Of a stretch of DNA of 64,000 nt, positions 36,601-44,016 are shown piece after piece. A model generated the notes under the pieces. That model worked only from the letters and a program-made list of their open reading frames with translations, did no database searches and had not been told where the DNA came from. Numbering within the stretch: position 1 is the stretch's first letter; every line of letters starts with the position of its first letter. Origin of the DNA: an uncultured Cryomorphaceae bacterium (GTDB taxonomy: Bacteria; Bacteroidota; Bacteroidia; Flavobacteriales; Schleiferiaceae); contig CAJWFD010000005.1 in NCBI GenBank assembly GCA_913031435.1, positions 1 to 64,000 on the forward strand, written 5' to 3'. A program made the translations under genes and the position numbers.

Positions 36601-37145
36601 TCTGTAAGACCCTCTATTTTCTCTTCTAAAAACTCACCATATTCCTTCAGCTGGTCCAGAGAAAACTCTCCTGACATGTTGATATTTGCTATGGGCATCA
36701 ATTCTGAGAAGTTCAATTCAAACACGTTTGGGTCCGCCGGCAAATCTGTGGGAAAATCTGGCTGGCCCATTGCGGCGTCTACCTTGTCTTTTACTTTTCT
36801 CAAAGCTTCGTCAGGAGAGACATCAAAGTTGAACTTAACCTGAATGGTAGAGTATCCTTCTACCGAAGTAGAATTGATCGCATCTACCCCTGAAATACCA
36901 TTAATTTCTTTCTCTAAAGGGCGGGTAATGAGTTTCTCTAAATCCACCGGTGAGTTTCCGGGATAAGGAGTACCCACATAGATTTCAGGAGTAACAATTT
37001 CAGGAAATGCCTCAGAGGGCATTGAATTATAACTCATGAAGCCTGCAATAAATACAATGGCCGTGAGCACGTATACCGTCATGGTGTTCTTCACCGAGAA
37101 GGTAGAAGGACCAAACTGTTTGATTATACTTTTCTTTTCTTCCAT
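33693..37145 (-). CDS. RND efflux transporter inner-membrane subunit (HAE1/AcrB-like)
   Basis: A 1150-residue proton-driven efflux pump, a little longer than AcrB. It has the N-terminal TM1 region (TVYVLTAIVFIAGFMSY), the porter domain, and the central TM bundle with ALGMLVDNGIVVVENIYR, which carries the proton-relay aspartate. A second porter half and a C-terminal TM bundle (IGIISLAGIVVNNAIVLIDFI) follow. An extra hydrophobic insert (about 510-560) accounts for part of the added length. It is the last gene of a TetR-TolC-adaptor-pump operon; substrates cannot be read from sequence, but drugs, bile-like or lipophilic compounds are usual. Confidence 0.95.
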   Translation of the reverse strand: MEEKKSIIKQFGPSTFSVKNTMTVYVLTAIVFIAGFMSYNSMPSEAFPEIVTPEIYVGTPYPGNSPVDLEKLITRPLEKEINGISGVDAINSTSVEGYSTIQVKFNFDVSPDEALRKVKDKVDAAMGQPDFPTDLPADPNVFELNFSELMPIANINMSGEFSLDQLKEYGEFLEEKIEGLTEISKVDIRGIDDKELRILVDNKKLESMQLGFNDIAGAIQNENMTISGGNLLVDGYRRNVRVVGEIRDLDELRNVIIKSEKMMLVRLGDVAEIEFDEVERQSYARQYGSSVVMLDVFKRSGENQIIVSEKIAQILAEAQESYFPDNLNISVTNDTSEQTKTQVADLENSIIFGMLLVVIVLMFFLGLRNALFVGIAIPMSMLMSFVILNALGVTLNTIVLFALVLALGMLVDNGIVVVENIYRFMDEGYDRITAAKLGAGEVAMPIIASTATTLAAFLPLAFWPGLFGEFMKYLPLTLITVLSSSLFVALVINPGLTAALMKVEEAPLNKKRVAIYSILAIVLGVVIAYGAGKMAWGNLFIYSGSFALIYTYFVVPSTKWFQTILLPSLENSYKSVLAYALSGKKPILFFAGTFALLIFSGILLGAFPPKTLFFPENMPNQAMVYIQMPIGTDIAQTNEVTLELEKEVMEIVSEYNYVDVNGVQQNYMVESVIAQVGEGTSDPNAGPSMAQTPNKAKITVAFYKFSDRVDTEGNRVNSSDVLKKIRATLSDYPGVVISVAKDSNGPPTGPPVNIEVSGNDYYQLVEVADGIKAFINNQSIAGIEELKLDVETGKPEMPITVDRVKARALGLSSAQIGDAMRTALFGKEVSRFKNGEDDYPINIRMSDQYRYNVEDLMNQKITFRDQASGKIKQVPISAVAKAKKTSTFSSVKRKDLKRVISIQSNLLEGANPTETVDAIKVAMAGYDLPQDISVDFTGEQEEQAKELDFLSGALLMAVFLIFLILVSQFNSASTPFIILVTVVFSLIGVFLGLVIFRMEFVIMMTMIGIISLAGIVVNNAIVLIDFIKQLSSRKLAELGLDEKDKLPVPILIDTIVEAGRTRLRPVLLTAITTILGLIPLATGMNINFYTLFSENNPHIFFGGDNVVFWGPMSWTVIFGLTFATFLTLVIVPVMYFLFESIQRFMARLFA

Positions 37146-37166
37146 GTTGGTGGCGTATTTCTACTA

Positions 37167-38303
37167 TTAACCTTTTACTACACGTTGTCCAGTGCGGACG
37201 CTACGTGAACCCTTGTCGATCACCATCATGCCCTGTTCAAGGCCCGTGGTGACTTCAGTCGTGTCTCCGAAAGTCAACCCAGTGGTAACCCACGTCTTTG
37301 CCACTTCATAGTAGGCAGCACCGTTAACAGTCTTTAGGGTATAAACGAAGTCATTTCCTTCCACGTCCTGCTGAACCAAACTTGCAGGTACCGTTAATGC
37401 GTCTTCATTTTTATAATCCTGTAAGGCTACATGCACCATTTGGTTTGGCTTCACGCCCTCAGTAACAGGTAAGCTCACATTGATAGAAAATGTGCGGTTT
37501 CCTTGAGCAATAAATTGTCCCACTTGCAAGACTTCGGCGGCTACTTCGTAGTCCATTGCGGTAAACGCAATATTAGCCGGGGTCCCCACGCGAACGCGAT
37601 TGGCATACGTTTCTGGGACATCTGCTTTAACATAAACACCAGATGTGTTCACCAGCCTCATCGATGGAGATTGCGGACCTGCCATTTCACCCTCTTTGAC
37701 GAAGATGTTGTCAATAGTACCTGCAAAAGGGGCGTGAACCTCACTCAACTGAATTTGTTCCTTTAATGTCTTAACACGCTGAACCAAACCATTGTATTGG
37801 TTCTGGGCCTGTAGAAATTGAATCTCCGAACCTATCTGTTCATCCATCCATAATTTCTGTTGCTTCTCAAACATCGTCTTCGCAAGCGCCAGACCGTTCT
37901 CTAACTCTTTCAAAGAAGACTGTAAGATGTCGGTGTCTAGGCTGATTAATAATTGACCCTTAGAAACGCGTTGGCCATTTTTAACATAGATCTTCTCCAC
38001 TTTGCCGTTTGCAGAAGGATATAGGCTGATGCTCTTGTCCGCTTCAACCGTACCAAAAACATCAAAATAATGAAGGAATATGGCCGATTCAATGCTCAAT
38101 GCTGTAACAGCGTCGTAGCGCACCGTAGTGTCTAGCTTAGAAAGCTGCTCTTCTAACAGCGTAATTTGAGTATTTAGCTCAGAACGAACAGACACAAGAC
38201 TGTCTTTTTGTGCGCTCAATGCTGCTATATCTCCAGTCGCTTGCTCTGGCGAGCTACAAGCTGCGAGAAGTACAATACTAAAAATGGATAACGTTTTTTT
38301 CAT
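37167..38303 (-). CDS. RND efflux periplasmic adaptor (MFP) lipoprotein
   Basis: A 378-residue membrane-fusion protein with lipobox IVLLAACSSPEQ (cysteine 16). It has an N-terminal coiled-coil region (about 25-60), the lipoyl-like half motifs GKVEKIYVKNGQRVSKGQLL and VHAPFAGTIDNIFVKEGEM flanking a helical hairpin (about 125-180), and a beta-barrel/proximal domain. It bridges the inner-membrane RND pump and the TolC-type channel. The gene lies 21 bases before the pump gene and 9 bases after the TolC gene, all on one transcript. Confidence 0.94.
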   Translation of the reverse strand: MKKTLSIFSIVLLAACSSPEQATGDIAALSAQKDSLVSVRSELNTQITLLEEQLSKLDTTVRYDAVTALSIESAIFLHYFDVFGTVEADKSISLYPSANGKVEKIYVKNGQRVSKGQLLISLDTDILQSSLKELENGLALAKTMFEKQQKLWMDEQIGSEIQFLQAQNQYNGLVQRVKTLKEQIQLSEVHAPFAGTIDNIFVKEGEMAGPQSPSMRLVNTSGVYVKADVPETYANRVRVGTPANIAFTAMDYEVAAEVLQVGQFIAQGNRTFSINVSLPVTEGVKPNQMVHVALQDYKNEDALTVPASLVQQDVEGNDFVYTLKTVNGAAYYEVAKTWVTTGLTFGDTTEVTTGLEQGMMVIDKGSRSVRTGQRVVKG

Positions 38304-38312
38304 GATAAGGTA

Positions 38313-39644
38313 TTATTTCAAGGTCTGTTTTGTCATTAAATATTCCAATTCGGATTGTTTGTCTAGTGCTGTTTGAGCAGACATGAACAATCCTTGAAGT
38401 CCCTCTTGATACTGGGATTCCGCTTGAGTAAGATCCATAGAAGAAACCATGCCTTGCTCATATTCTTTGCGACGTTGGTCACGAATTCTCTGCGCCAATT
38501 CCACATTTTCTTTCTGTGCCAAATAGTCCGCTACGGAGCGGTGAAACTCATTCACTAAAGACACGTGTTGCATCTTCAAGCCTTGCTCTAATTGGGTTAA
38601 ACCAATAAGTGCTTGATCTCTCCTGATTTTAGCCTGCTGCAGTGATGCTGCGCCTCCACCTGAGCTCCATAATGGAATATTAATGCTTGCTCCTACCAAA
38701 CTGCTTGGAATATCTATGGCGTTATCACTAAAGATATTCGCGTCTTGGCTTTGGTATTGAATATTATTCTGGTAGCTCACAGCAACAGATGGCAAAAACT
38801 GCATGTACTCATTTTTGACCTCTAGCTTTGCACCTTCAACTCTATTTGCTACAGACATGTAGTCCACCGTGTTCTTCGCGTCAAATGCTAGATCAGCCAT
38901 GGAGGAAGAGCCTGCAGCTTTTACCACCAAGTCTTCAAGGTCATCCGCTAGTAAAAGCTCCTGATCGACGGCGAAACCCATCTGTAATTTCAGCAACATC
39001 TTAGTAACATTTGCCTGACCTTCGCTGTAGCGCAATGCGTTTTTAATATTGTTATAGTTCAGCATCATTTGATCTGCATCTGCCTTACTTACCATACCGG
39101 CTTGGTTTAACTTTTGCATTTCTTGAGCCAAGTCCGCGAGGTAACCCACATTTGCTTTTAAAACCTCCACGCTCTCCTCACTAAGTAGGGCCAAATGATA
39201 GGCCTTCGCTACCTCGCGTCGGAGTTCCGCTTTGGATTTCTCCATGCCCAATGCAGCGTTATTTTTCAATACTTTCGCCGCCATTAGTGCCACCACATAA
39301 GAGCCGTCAAAAAGCAACTGGGTGACAACAAGACCACCTTGTGCTTGATAGTCTGTTCCAAAAGTTAGCTTTTCTAAGGTGCTCGGGTCATTGTCTAGAT
39401 CTGCTACCAAAGAGGCCAGCTCTATGTTGTAGGCATATTGACCCTGAGCACTTGCCTGAGGCAATCCAGCCGCAAGATTTTGTCTATAAATTTGCTTCGC
39501 TCGATCAATCTCAAGTCTAGCAATTTGCACCCCGTAAGCATGGTCAAGTGCATAATCCTGTGCAGAAGACAGCGTGAATTTTTGCTGACCTTGCGCAGAA
39601 AGCGCAATGAACATGGAAACAAGCAGCAGAGCGTTTTTTTTCAT
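38313..39644 (-). CDS. TolC-family outer-membrane efflux protein
   Basis: A 443-residue outer-membrane channel with signal peptide MKKNALLLVSMFIALSAQG. Two OEP repeats are seen as long helical coiled coils: LSSAQDYALDHAYGVQIARL near the start, with matching helix turns around AGMVSKADADQMMLNYNNI (about 175-193) and the second copy ending at MVSSMDLTQAESQYQEGL (about 400). It completes the tripartite pump with the adaptor and RND genes downstream. Its start codon overlaps the TetR gene by 4 bases. Confidence 0.94.
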   Translation of the reverse strand: MKKNALLLVSMFIALSAQGQQKFTLSSAQDYALDHAYGVQIARLEIDRAKQIYRQNLAAGLPQASAQGQYAYNIELASLVADLDNDPSTLEKLTFGTDYQAQGGLVVTQLLFDGSYVVALMAAKVLKNNAALGMEKSKAELRREVAKAYHLALLSEESVEVLKANVGYLADLAQEMQKLNQAGMVSKADADQMMLNYNNIKNALRYSEGQANVTKMLLKLQMGFAVDQELLLADDLEDLVVKAAGSSSMADLAFDAKNTVDYMSVANRVEGAKLEVKNEYMQFLPSVAVSYQNNIQYQSQDANIFSDNAIDIPSSLVGASINIPLWSSGGGAASLQQAKIRRDQALIGLTQLEQGLKMQHVSLVNEFHRSVADYLAQKENVELAQRIRDQRRKEYEQGMVSSMDLTQAESQYQEGLQGLFMSAQTALDKQSELEYLMTKQTLK

Positions 39645-40261
39645 TGTTCTGTTTGTATTAATTTATTTAAGTAATCGAGACCTTTCGCGGATGCGATGCC
39701 TCGAATATGGTATTTCAGACTGGTATTTCTCAAGTCATCTAGATCCAAAGTTGTATCCGATATAACGCTTTCATGTAACGCAAGAATATGTCCGTAATAA
39801 AGCATAGCGATGTGCTCAATGTGCAAATCCTTTCTATACGTTCCTTCGTCTATTCCCTTGTTCAAGTTGATTCTTGTAAAAGAAAAAACTATTTCTTCTC
39901 GCTTCTTCTTTAGAACGGTGGCAACCTCCGGATAATAGAAACCTAGTTGGAATATGAGCTTATCCTCTTCACCGCGTATTCGGAGCTCAGCAAACTTTTC
40001 GATTGCAAACAATTCGTCTATGGCATTGCCTTTCTTGGAGCTCACTGCTGCACGCAACTCCATATTCATAACCTCAGCGATGAATAAAAACGCCTTCATT
40101 AAAAAGTCTTGCTTGTTGTCCACATACTTATAAAGCGTCTTTTTGGATATTCCGCAGGCCTGGGAGATTTGATCCATGGTAACCGCCTTGATACCAAACT
40201 GCTTAAACAATTCGAATCCTTTAGCGTAAATACGATGTATGTCTTGATCCGTTGTCATCAT
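39641..40261 (-). CDS. TetR/AcrR family regulator of the efflux operon
   Basis: A 206-residue repressor-type regulator. The N-terminal HTH is FGIKAVTMDQISQACGISKK followed by TLYKYVDNKQDFL (about residues 22-54). The C-terminal ligand domain is helical without a recognised subfamily. It is the first gene of the efflux operon, so it probably controls itself and the pump. A -7 box (TACTTTTG, 40273-40280) lies 12 bases upstream and a perfect palindrome (40312-40326) a little further away, a candidate operator. Confidence 0.93.
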   Translation of the reverse strand: MMTTDQDIHRIYAKGFELFKQFGIKAVTMDQISQACGISKKTLYKYVDNKQDFLMKAFLFIAEVMNMELRAAVSSKKGNAIDELFAIEKFAELRIRGEEDKLIFQLGFYYPEVATVLKKKREEIVFSFTRINLNKGIDEGTYRKDLHIEHIAMLYYGHILALHESVISDTTLDLDDLRNTSLKYHIRGIASAKGLDYLNKLIQTEQ

Positions 40262-40272
40262 GCAATGCGGGG

Positions 40273-40280
40273 CAAAAGTA
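40273..40280 (-). promoter_or_regulatory. -7 box TACTTTTG of the efflux operon
   Basis: An exact TAnnTTTG match on the minus strand, 12 bases before the TetR ATG. Nineteen bases further upstream is TTT, a weak -33 element. Confidence 0.5.
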
Positions 40281-40311
40281 AGTTTTTATGCAACTTAAGA
40301 AACGTTTTAAA

Positions 40312-40326
40312 CAGAAAGTGTTTCTG
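40312..40326. promoter_or_regulatory. Candidate TetR operator palindrome
   Basis: CAGAAA-GTG-TTTCTG is a perfect inverted repeat in the intergenic region between the divergent TetR and asnS genes. It is directly next to another small palindrome, GTTTTAAAC (40304-40312). Position is just upstream of the efflux promoter. Confidence 0.4.
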
Positions 40327-40442
40327 GTGTGCCGGTTTATCGTCAATTTTCGTGCCAATTAATTGTACTTGCCTTGTTTTTCCTAAAGAGCGGGTCTTAA
40401 TTGATTTCGAAAACGCATCTTTGTAATTAAGATTTACTTAAG

Positions 40443-41846
40443 ATGAGCATAAAGCAAGTTCTACAGCAGCCGGAAATAGGCGCCAAAATCACTGTCAAGG
40501 GATGGGTTCGTTCCTTCAGAAGCAATAGATTTATTGCCCTAAACGATGGGTCTTGCCTCGCAAATATGCAGTGTGTTATCGATTTCGAAAAGGAAGACGA
40601 AAAACAGCTCAAACGAGTTACCACCGGATCTTGCTTAGCAATCACGGGTGTTTTAACGGAAAGCAAAGGGAAAGGTCAAACGGTCGAGGTTATTGTTGAA
40701 GGGTTTGAAGTTTTGGGTGATGCACCTGTAGATGAATATCCACTCCAGCCCAAAAAACACAGTCTTGAGTTCTTGCGAGAGATTGCCCATTTAAGACCAC
40801 GCACAAATACTTTTGGTGCCGTGTTCAGGTTACGTCATGCGCTTTCTTTTGCCATTCATAGCTACTTTAATAAAGAGGGGTTTTTCAACTGGCACAGCCC
40901 TATTATTACTGGTTCAGATGCTGAAGGAGCAGGTGAAATGTTCCGTGTCTCCACATTGCCAAATGGCACTGATAAAGACTCCTCAGAGGACTTTTTTGGA
41001 AAAGAAACACACCTTACGGTAAGTGGACAGCTTGAAGGCGAGCTAGGCGCTATGGGTCTGGGTAAGGTCTATACTTTCGGGCCTACATTCCGCGCTGAAA
41101 ACTCAAATACCACGAGACATTTAGCTGAATTTTGGATGGTTGAGCCGGAGATGGCTTTTCATGATTTAGAGATGAATATTGACCTTGCTGAGGATTTTTT
41201 AAAACACACACTTTCCTATGTGCTCGAGCATTGTCGTGCTGATCTTGAATTTCTTGACGCACGTTTTGCAGACGAGCAGAAGGGAAAGCCTACGATCGAA
41301 CGTGCCGATCAGGGCCTAATAGAAAAACTTGAGTCTGTAGTCCATAACGATTTCATACGCTTGAGTTATACCGAAGCAATAGACATATTACGAAACAGCA
41401 AGCCTAACAAGAAGAAGAAATTTAAATATCCCATCACAGATTGGGGAATCGATTTACAAAGTGAACACGAGCGCTTTCTTGTAGAAAAGCATTTCAAGGC
41501 GCCCGTAGTAATCTACGATTACCCAGCAAACATTAAAGCCTTTTACATGCGCCTCAATGATGATGGTAAGACGGTACGGGCTATGGATGTTTTATTTCCT
41601 GGCATAGGCGAAATAGCCGGTGGTTCTCAGCGCGAGGAACGCTACGATGTACTAAAGGAGAAAGTAGCGGCGGTAGGTATTCCAGAGGAGGAGCTTTGGT
41701 GGTACTTAGAAACGCGAAAGTTTGGCACTTGCATTCACAGCGGGTTCGGACTCGGTTTTGAACGACTTGTTTTATTCGCTACCGGAATGGGTAACATCAG
41801 AGATGTTATTCCTTTTCCAAGAACCCCAGGAAGCGCAAATTTTTAA
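40443..41846 (+). CDS. asnS: Asparaginyl-tRNA synthetase
   Basis: A 467-residue class IIb synthetase that charges tRNA-Asn. The N-terminal OB-fold anticodon-binding domain is residues 1-110 ([19 protein letters not shown]). The class II core has motif 2 in [21 protein letters not shown] and motif 3 in [15 protein letters not shown]. The [15 protein letters not shown] sequence separates AsnRS from AspRS. Length is normal. It is divergent from the efflux regulator and followed 27 bases later by rpoN. Confidence 0.97.
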   Translation: MSIKQVLQQPEIGAKITVKGWVRSFRSNRFIALNDGSCLANMQCVIDFEKEDEKQLKRVTTGSCLAITGVLTESKGKGQTVEVIVEGFEVLGDAPVDEYPLQPKKHSLEFLREIAHLRPRTNTFGAVFRLRHALSFAIHSYFNKEGFFNWHSPIITGSDAEGAGEMFRVSTLPNGTDKDSSEDFFGKETHLTVSGQLEGELGAMGLGKVYTFGPTFRAENSNTTRHLAEFWMVEPEMAFHDLEMNIDLAEDFLKHTLSYVLEHCRADLEFLDARFADEQKGKPTIERADQGLIEKLESVVHNDFIRLSYTEAIDILRNSKPNKKKKFKYPITDWGIDLQSEHERFLVEKHFKAPVVIYDYPANIKAFYMRLNDDGKTVRAMDVLFPGIGEIAGGSQREERYDVLKEKVAAVGIPEEELWWYLETRKFGTCIHSGFGLGFERLVLFATGMGNIRDVIPFPRTPGSANF

Positions 41847-41873
41847 TTTTCAAACGGCTATTCTACGTATTTC

Positions 41874-43316
41874 ATGCTAAAGCAGTCACTTGCACATAAA
41901 CTTCAGCAGAAGTTGAGTCCTCAACAGATTCAGTTGATGAAGCTTGTGCAATTGCCAACGCAAAGTCTTGAAGCCCGTATAAAGGAGGAGCTCGAAGAAA
42001 ACCCAGCCCTTGCTGAAGGATTAGATAAAGCTGAAGACACTTTCGACAACGACCCAAACGAGGAACGTGAAGTTCGAGACAGCATGGAGGAAATCAACTG
42101 GGATGACTACATCCCTGATGACGATACCCCTGATTACAAGACAAAGGCAAATAATTACAGTGCTGACGACGAGCTCTATGAGTCACCCGTCGTCGTTAGT
42201 GAAAGCTTTCATGAAAGCCTCACCTCTCAGCTTCATTTACGTAATCTTAACGAGGACGATTTAGACCTTTGCATCTACCTCGTTGGAACCATTGACGATG
42301 ATGGGTTATTGAGAAGGCCCTTGGAAGATATTGTAGATGACTTGGCCTTTTCTCAAGGTGTTTTCACAGACGAATCAACTTTGGAGAGGCTACTTCAAGT
42401 GATTCAAGATCTAGACCCCGCCGGAGTTGGTGCCCGTGATTTACAAGAGTGTCTCTTAATACAATTAGAGCGCAAAACACCCTCTCTAAAGGTCAATCTA
42501 GCTATTTCAATACTCGACCAGTACTTTGATGTTTTTGTAAAACGTCACTATCAAAAACTCATGGATAGACTTGGAATAGATGAGGAAGGGTTGCGAGAAG
42601 CCATTGAAGAAATAGGCAGATTAAACCCCAAACCAGGGGGGTCTTCTAACATGAGTCGACCAACGGAAAATGTTATTCCGGATTATAATCTACAAATTGT
42701 AGATGACGAATTACAGCTGTCCCTCAATGGTAAAAATGCTCCAGAGCTTAGCTTAAGTGGTAAGTATCGCGAGATGCTTGAGCATTACAAAGCAAGTACT
42801 GAGAAAAATAAATCAGAAAAGGAAGCAGCGCTTTTTGTGAAGCAAAAACTTGATAGTGCAAAATGGTTTATTGACGCCATTGTTCAGCGGCAACAAACTC
42901 TAATGCTCACCATGAGCTGCATCCTAAATTATCAGGAAGAATATTTCTTAACCGGTGATGAGCGGAAGCTTAGGCCGATGATATTAAAAGATATTGCTGA
43001 AGAAATTGGGATGGATATCTCCACAGTCTCCCGCGTCGCATCAAACAAATACATACAAACACCCTACGGAACCTTCTTAATAAAACGGTTCTTCTCAGAG
43101 TCCATGACAAACTCAGAAGGAGAAGAAGTCAGTACCCGTGAAATCAAGAAAATTCTTGAAGATGTCGTTGATGAAGAAAACAAACGCAAGCCTTTAACAG
43201 ATGAAGCACTCGCTAATATTCTAAAGGAAAAGGGTTATCCTATCGCCCGCAGAACTGTAGCTAAGTACAGGGAACAACTCGATATACCAGTAGCGAGAAT
43301 GAGAAAAGAGCTTTAA
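41874..43316 (+). CDS. rpoN: RNA polymerase sigma-54 factor
   Basis: A 480-residue sigma-54. Region I is QKLSPQQIQLMKLVQLPTQS with following ELEENPAL. An acidic region II follows (about 45-105, EEINWDDYIPDDDTPDY). The core-binding domain is in the middle (LDPAGVGARDLQECL), and the HTH contains DISTVSRVASNKYIQTPYG. The C-terminal RpoN box ARRTVAKYREQL recognises the -24 element. It needs an AAA+ activator, none of which is in the window. The membrane-protein gene begins one base after its stop. Confidence 0.97.
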   Translation: MLKQSLAHKLQQKLSPQQIQLMKLVQLPTQSLEARIKEELEENPALAEGLDKAEDTFDNDPNEEREVRDSMEEINWDDYIPDDDTPDYKTKANNYSADDELYESPVVVSESFHESLTSQLHLRNLNEDDLDLCIYLVGTIDDDGLLRRPLEDIVDDLAFSQGVFTDESTLERLLQVIQDLDPAGVGARDLQECLLIQLERKTPSLKVNLAISILDQYFDVFVKRHYQKLMDRLGIDEEGLREAIEEIGRLNPKPGGSSNMSRPTENVIPDYNLQIVDDELQLSLNGKNAPELSLSGKYREMLEHYKASTEKNKSEKEAALFVKQKLDSAKWFIDAIVQRQQTLMLTMSCILNYQEEYFLTGDERKLRPMILKDIAEEIGMDISTVSRVASNKYIQTPYGTFLIKRFFSESMTNSEGEEVSTREIKKILEDVVDEENKRKPLTDEALANILKEKGYPIARRTVAKYREQLDIPVARMRKEL

Positions 43317-43317
43317 C

Positions 43318-43929
43318 TTGAATTTTAGCCTTAAACATATTACTGCTCAGGTAATTAGCTATTTATTCCATCCAGGAATCCTTCCGACTATTGGGGTTGT
43401 TTATATTTTATTTGTTGTCCCGCAGGTCATCGATATTTCGCTTGTTTTTAGAATTACAGGAATTGTCTTCCTTGGAACGTATGTTGGGCCGATGTTCGGA
43501 ACGATATTGCTGCGGTGGACAGGTATTATTTCTAGCATTCACCTTGTTAAAAAGGAAGAACGAATTTACCCTTATCTGACCGCTGCGGCAAGCATGCTGG
43601 CTACGGCAAACTTCCTAGCCCGCAATGAAGTGCCGATGGAGGTCACTTTTAGCATACTCGCTAGTGCAGTAGTTGTTTTTGCATCTACCATTGCATTGCC
43701 CTTTTTCAAGAGTAGCGCTCACATGGCAGGCATCGCTGGATTTATAGCCTTGTATCTAAGATTATTCGATTTTTATAACCAAGGAAGTCTTCTGGTTGTC
43801 ATTGCATTATCTTTTATCGCAGGCGCTGTTGCGTGGGCTAGAGTTTATTTAAAGCGACACACATTGTTCGAGCTTTTCTCTGGCTCCATCATTGGCTTTA
43901 GCGCTCTATACCTGCTTGTATCTAAGTGA
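43318..43929 (+). CDS. PAP2-like integral membrane protein
   Basis: A 203-residue membrane protein with about six hydrophobic helices. It starts with TTG at 43318, one base after the rpoN stop. Motifs near the C-terminus, SSAHMAGIAGF and ARVYLKRHTLFELFSGS, match PAP2 phosphatase motifs 2 and 3 (SGH and SRxxxxxHxxxD) in a weakened form: SAH for SGH, and E in place of the final D. Bacteroidota carry many such proteins labelled phosphatase. A role in lipid or undecaprenyl-phosphate turnover is possible; activity is uncertain because of the changed residues. Confidence 0.65.
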   Translation: MNFSLKHITAQVISYLFHPGILPTIGVVYILFVVPQVIDISLVFRITGIVFLGTYVGPMFGTILLRWTGIISSIHLVKKEERIYPYLTAAASMLATANFLARNEVPMEVTFSILASAVVVFASTIALPFFKSSAHMAGIAGFIALYLRLFDFYNQGSLLVVIALSFIAGAVAWARVYLKRHTLFELFSGSIIGFSALYLLVSK

Positions 43930-44016
43930 GACAATTCGTTTACTCATTAGAGTTGGTTACTTCAAGGTAATTGCGGATATTTATAATTCTAATAAAACTA
44001 TTGATCGCATTTCCAC

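Noticed and set aside
40443-43316. Sigma-54 promoters (GG-N10-GC) near rpoN
   Set aside because: I saw no TGGCAC-N5-TTGC-type site in the non-coding gaps; the matches noticed lie inside coding regions.
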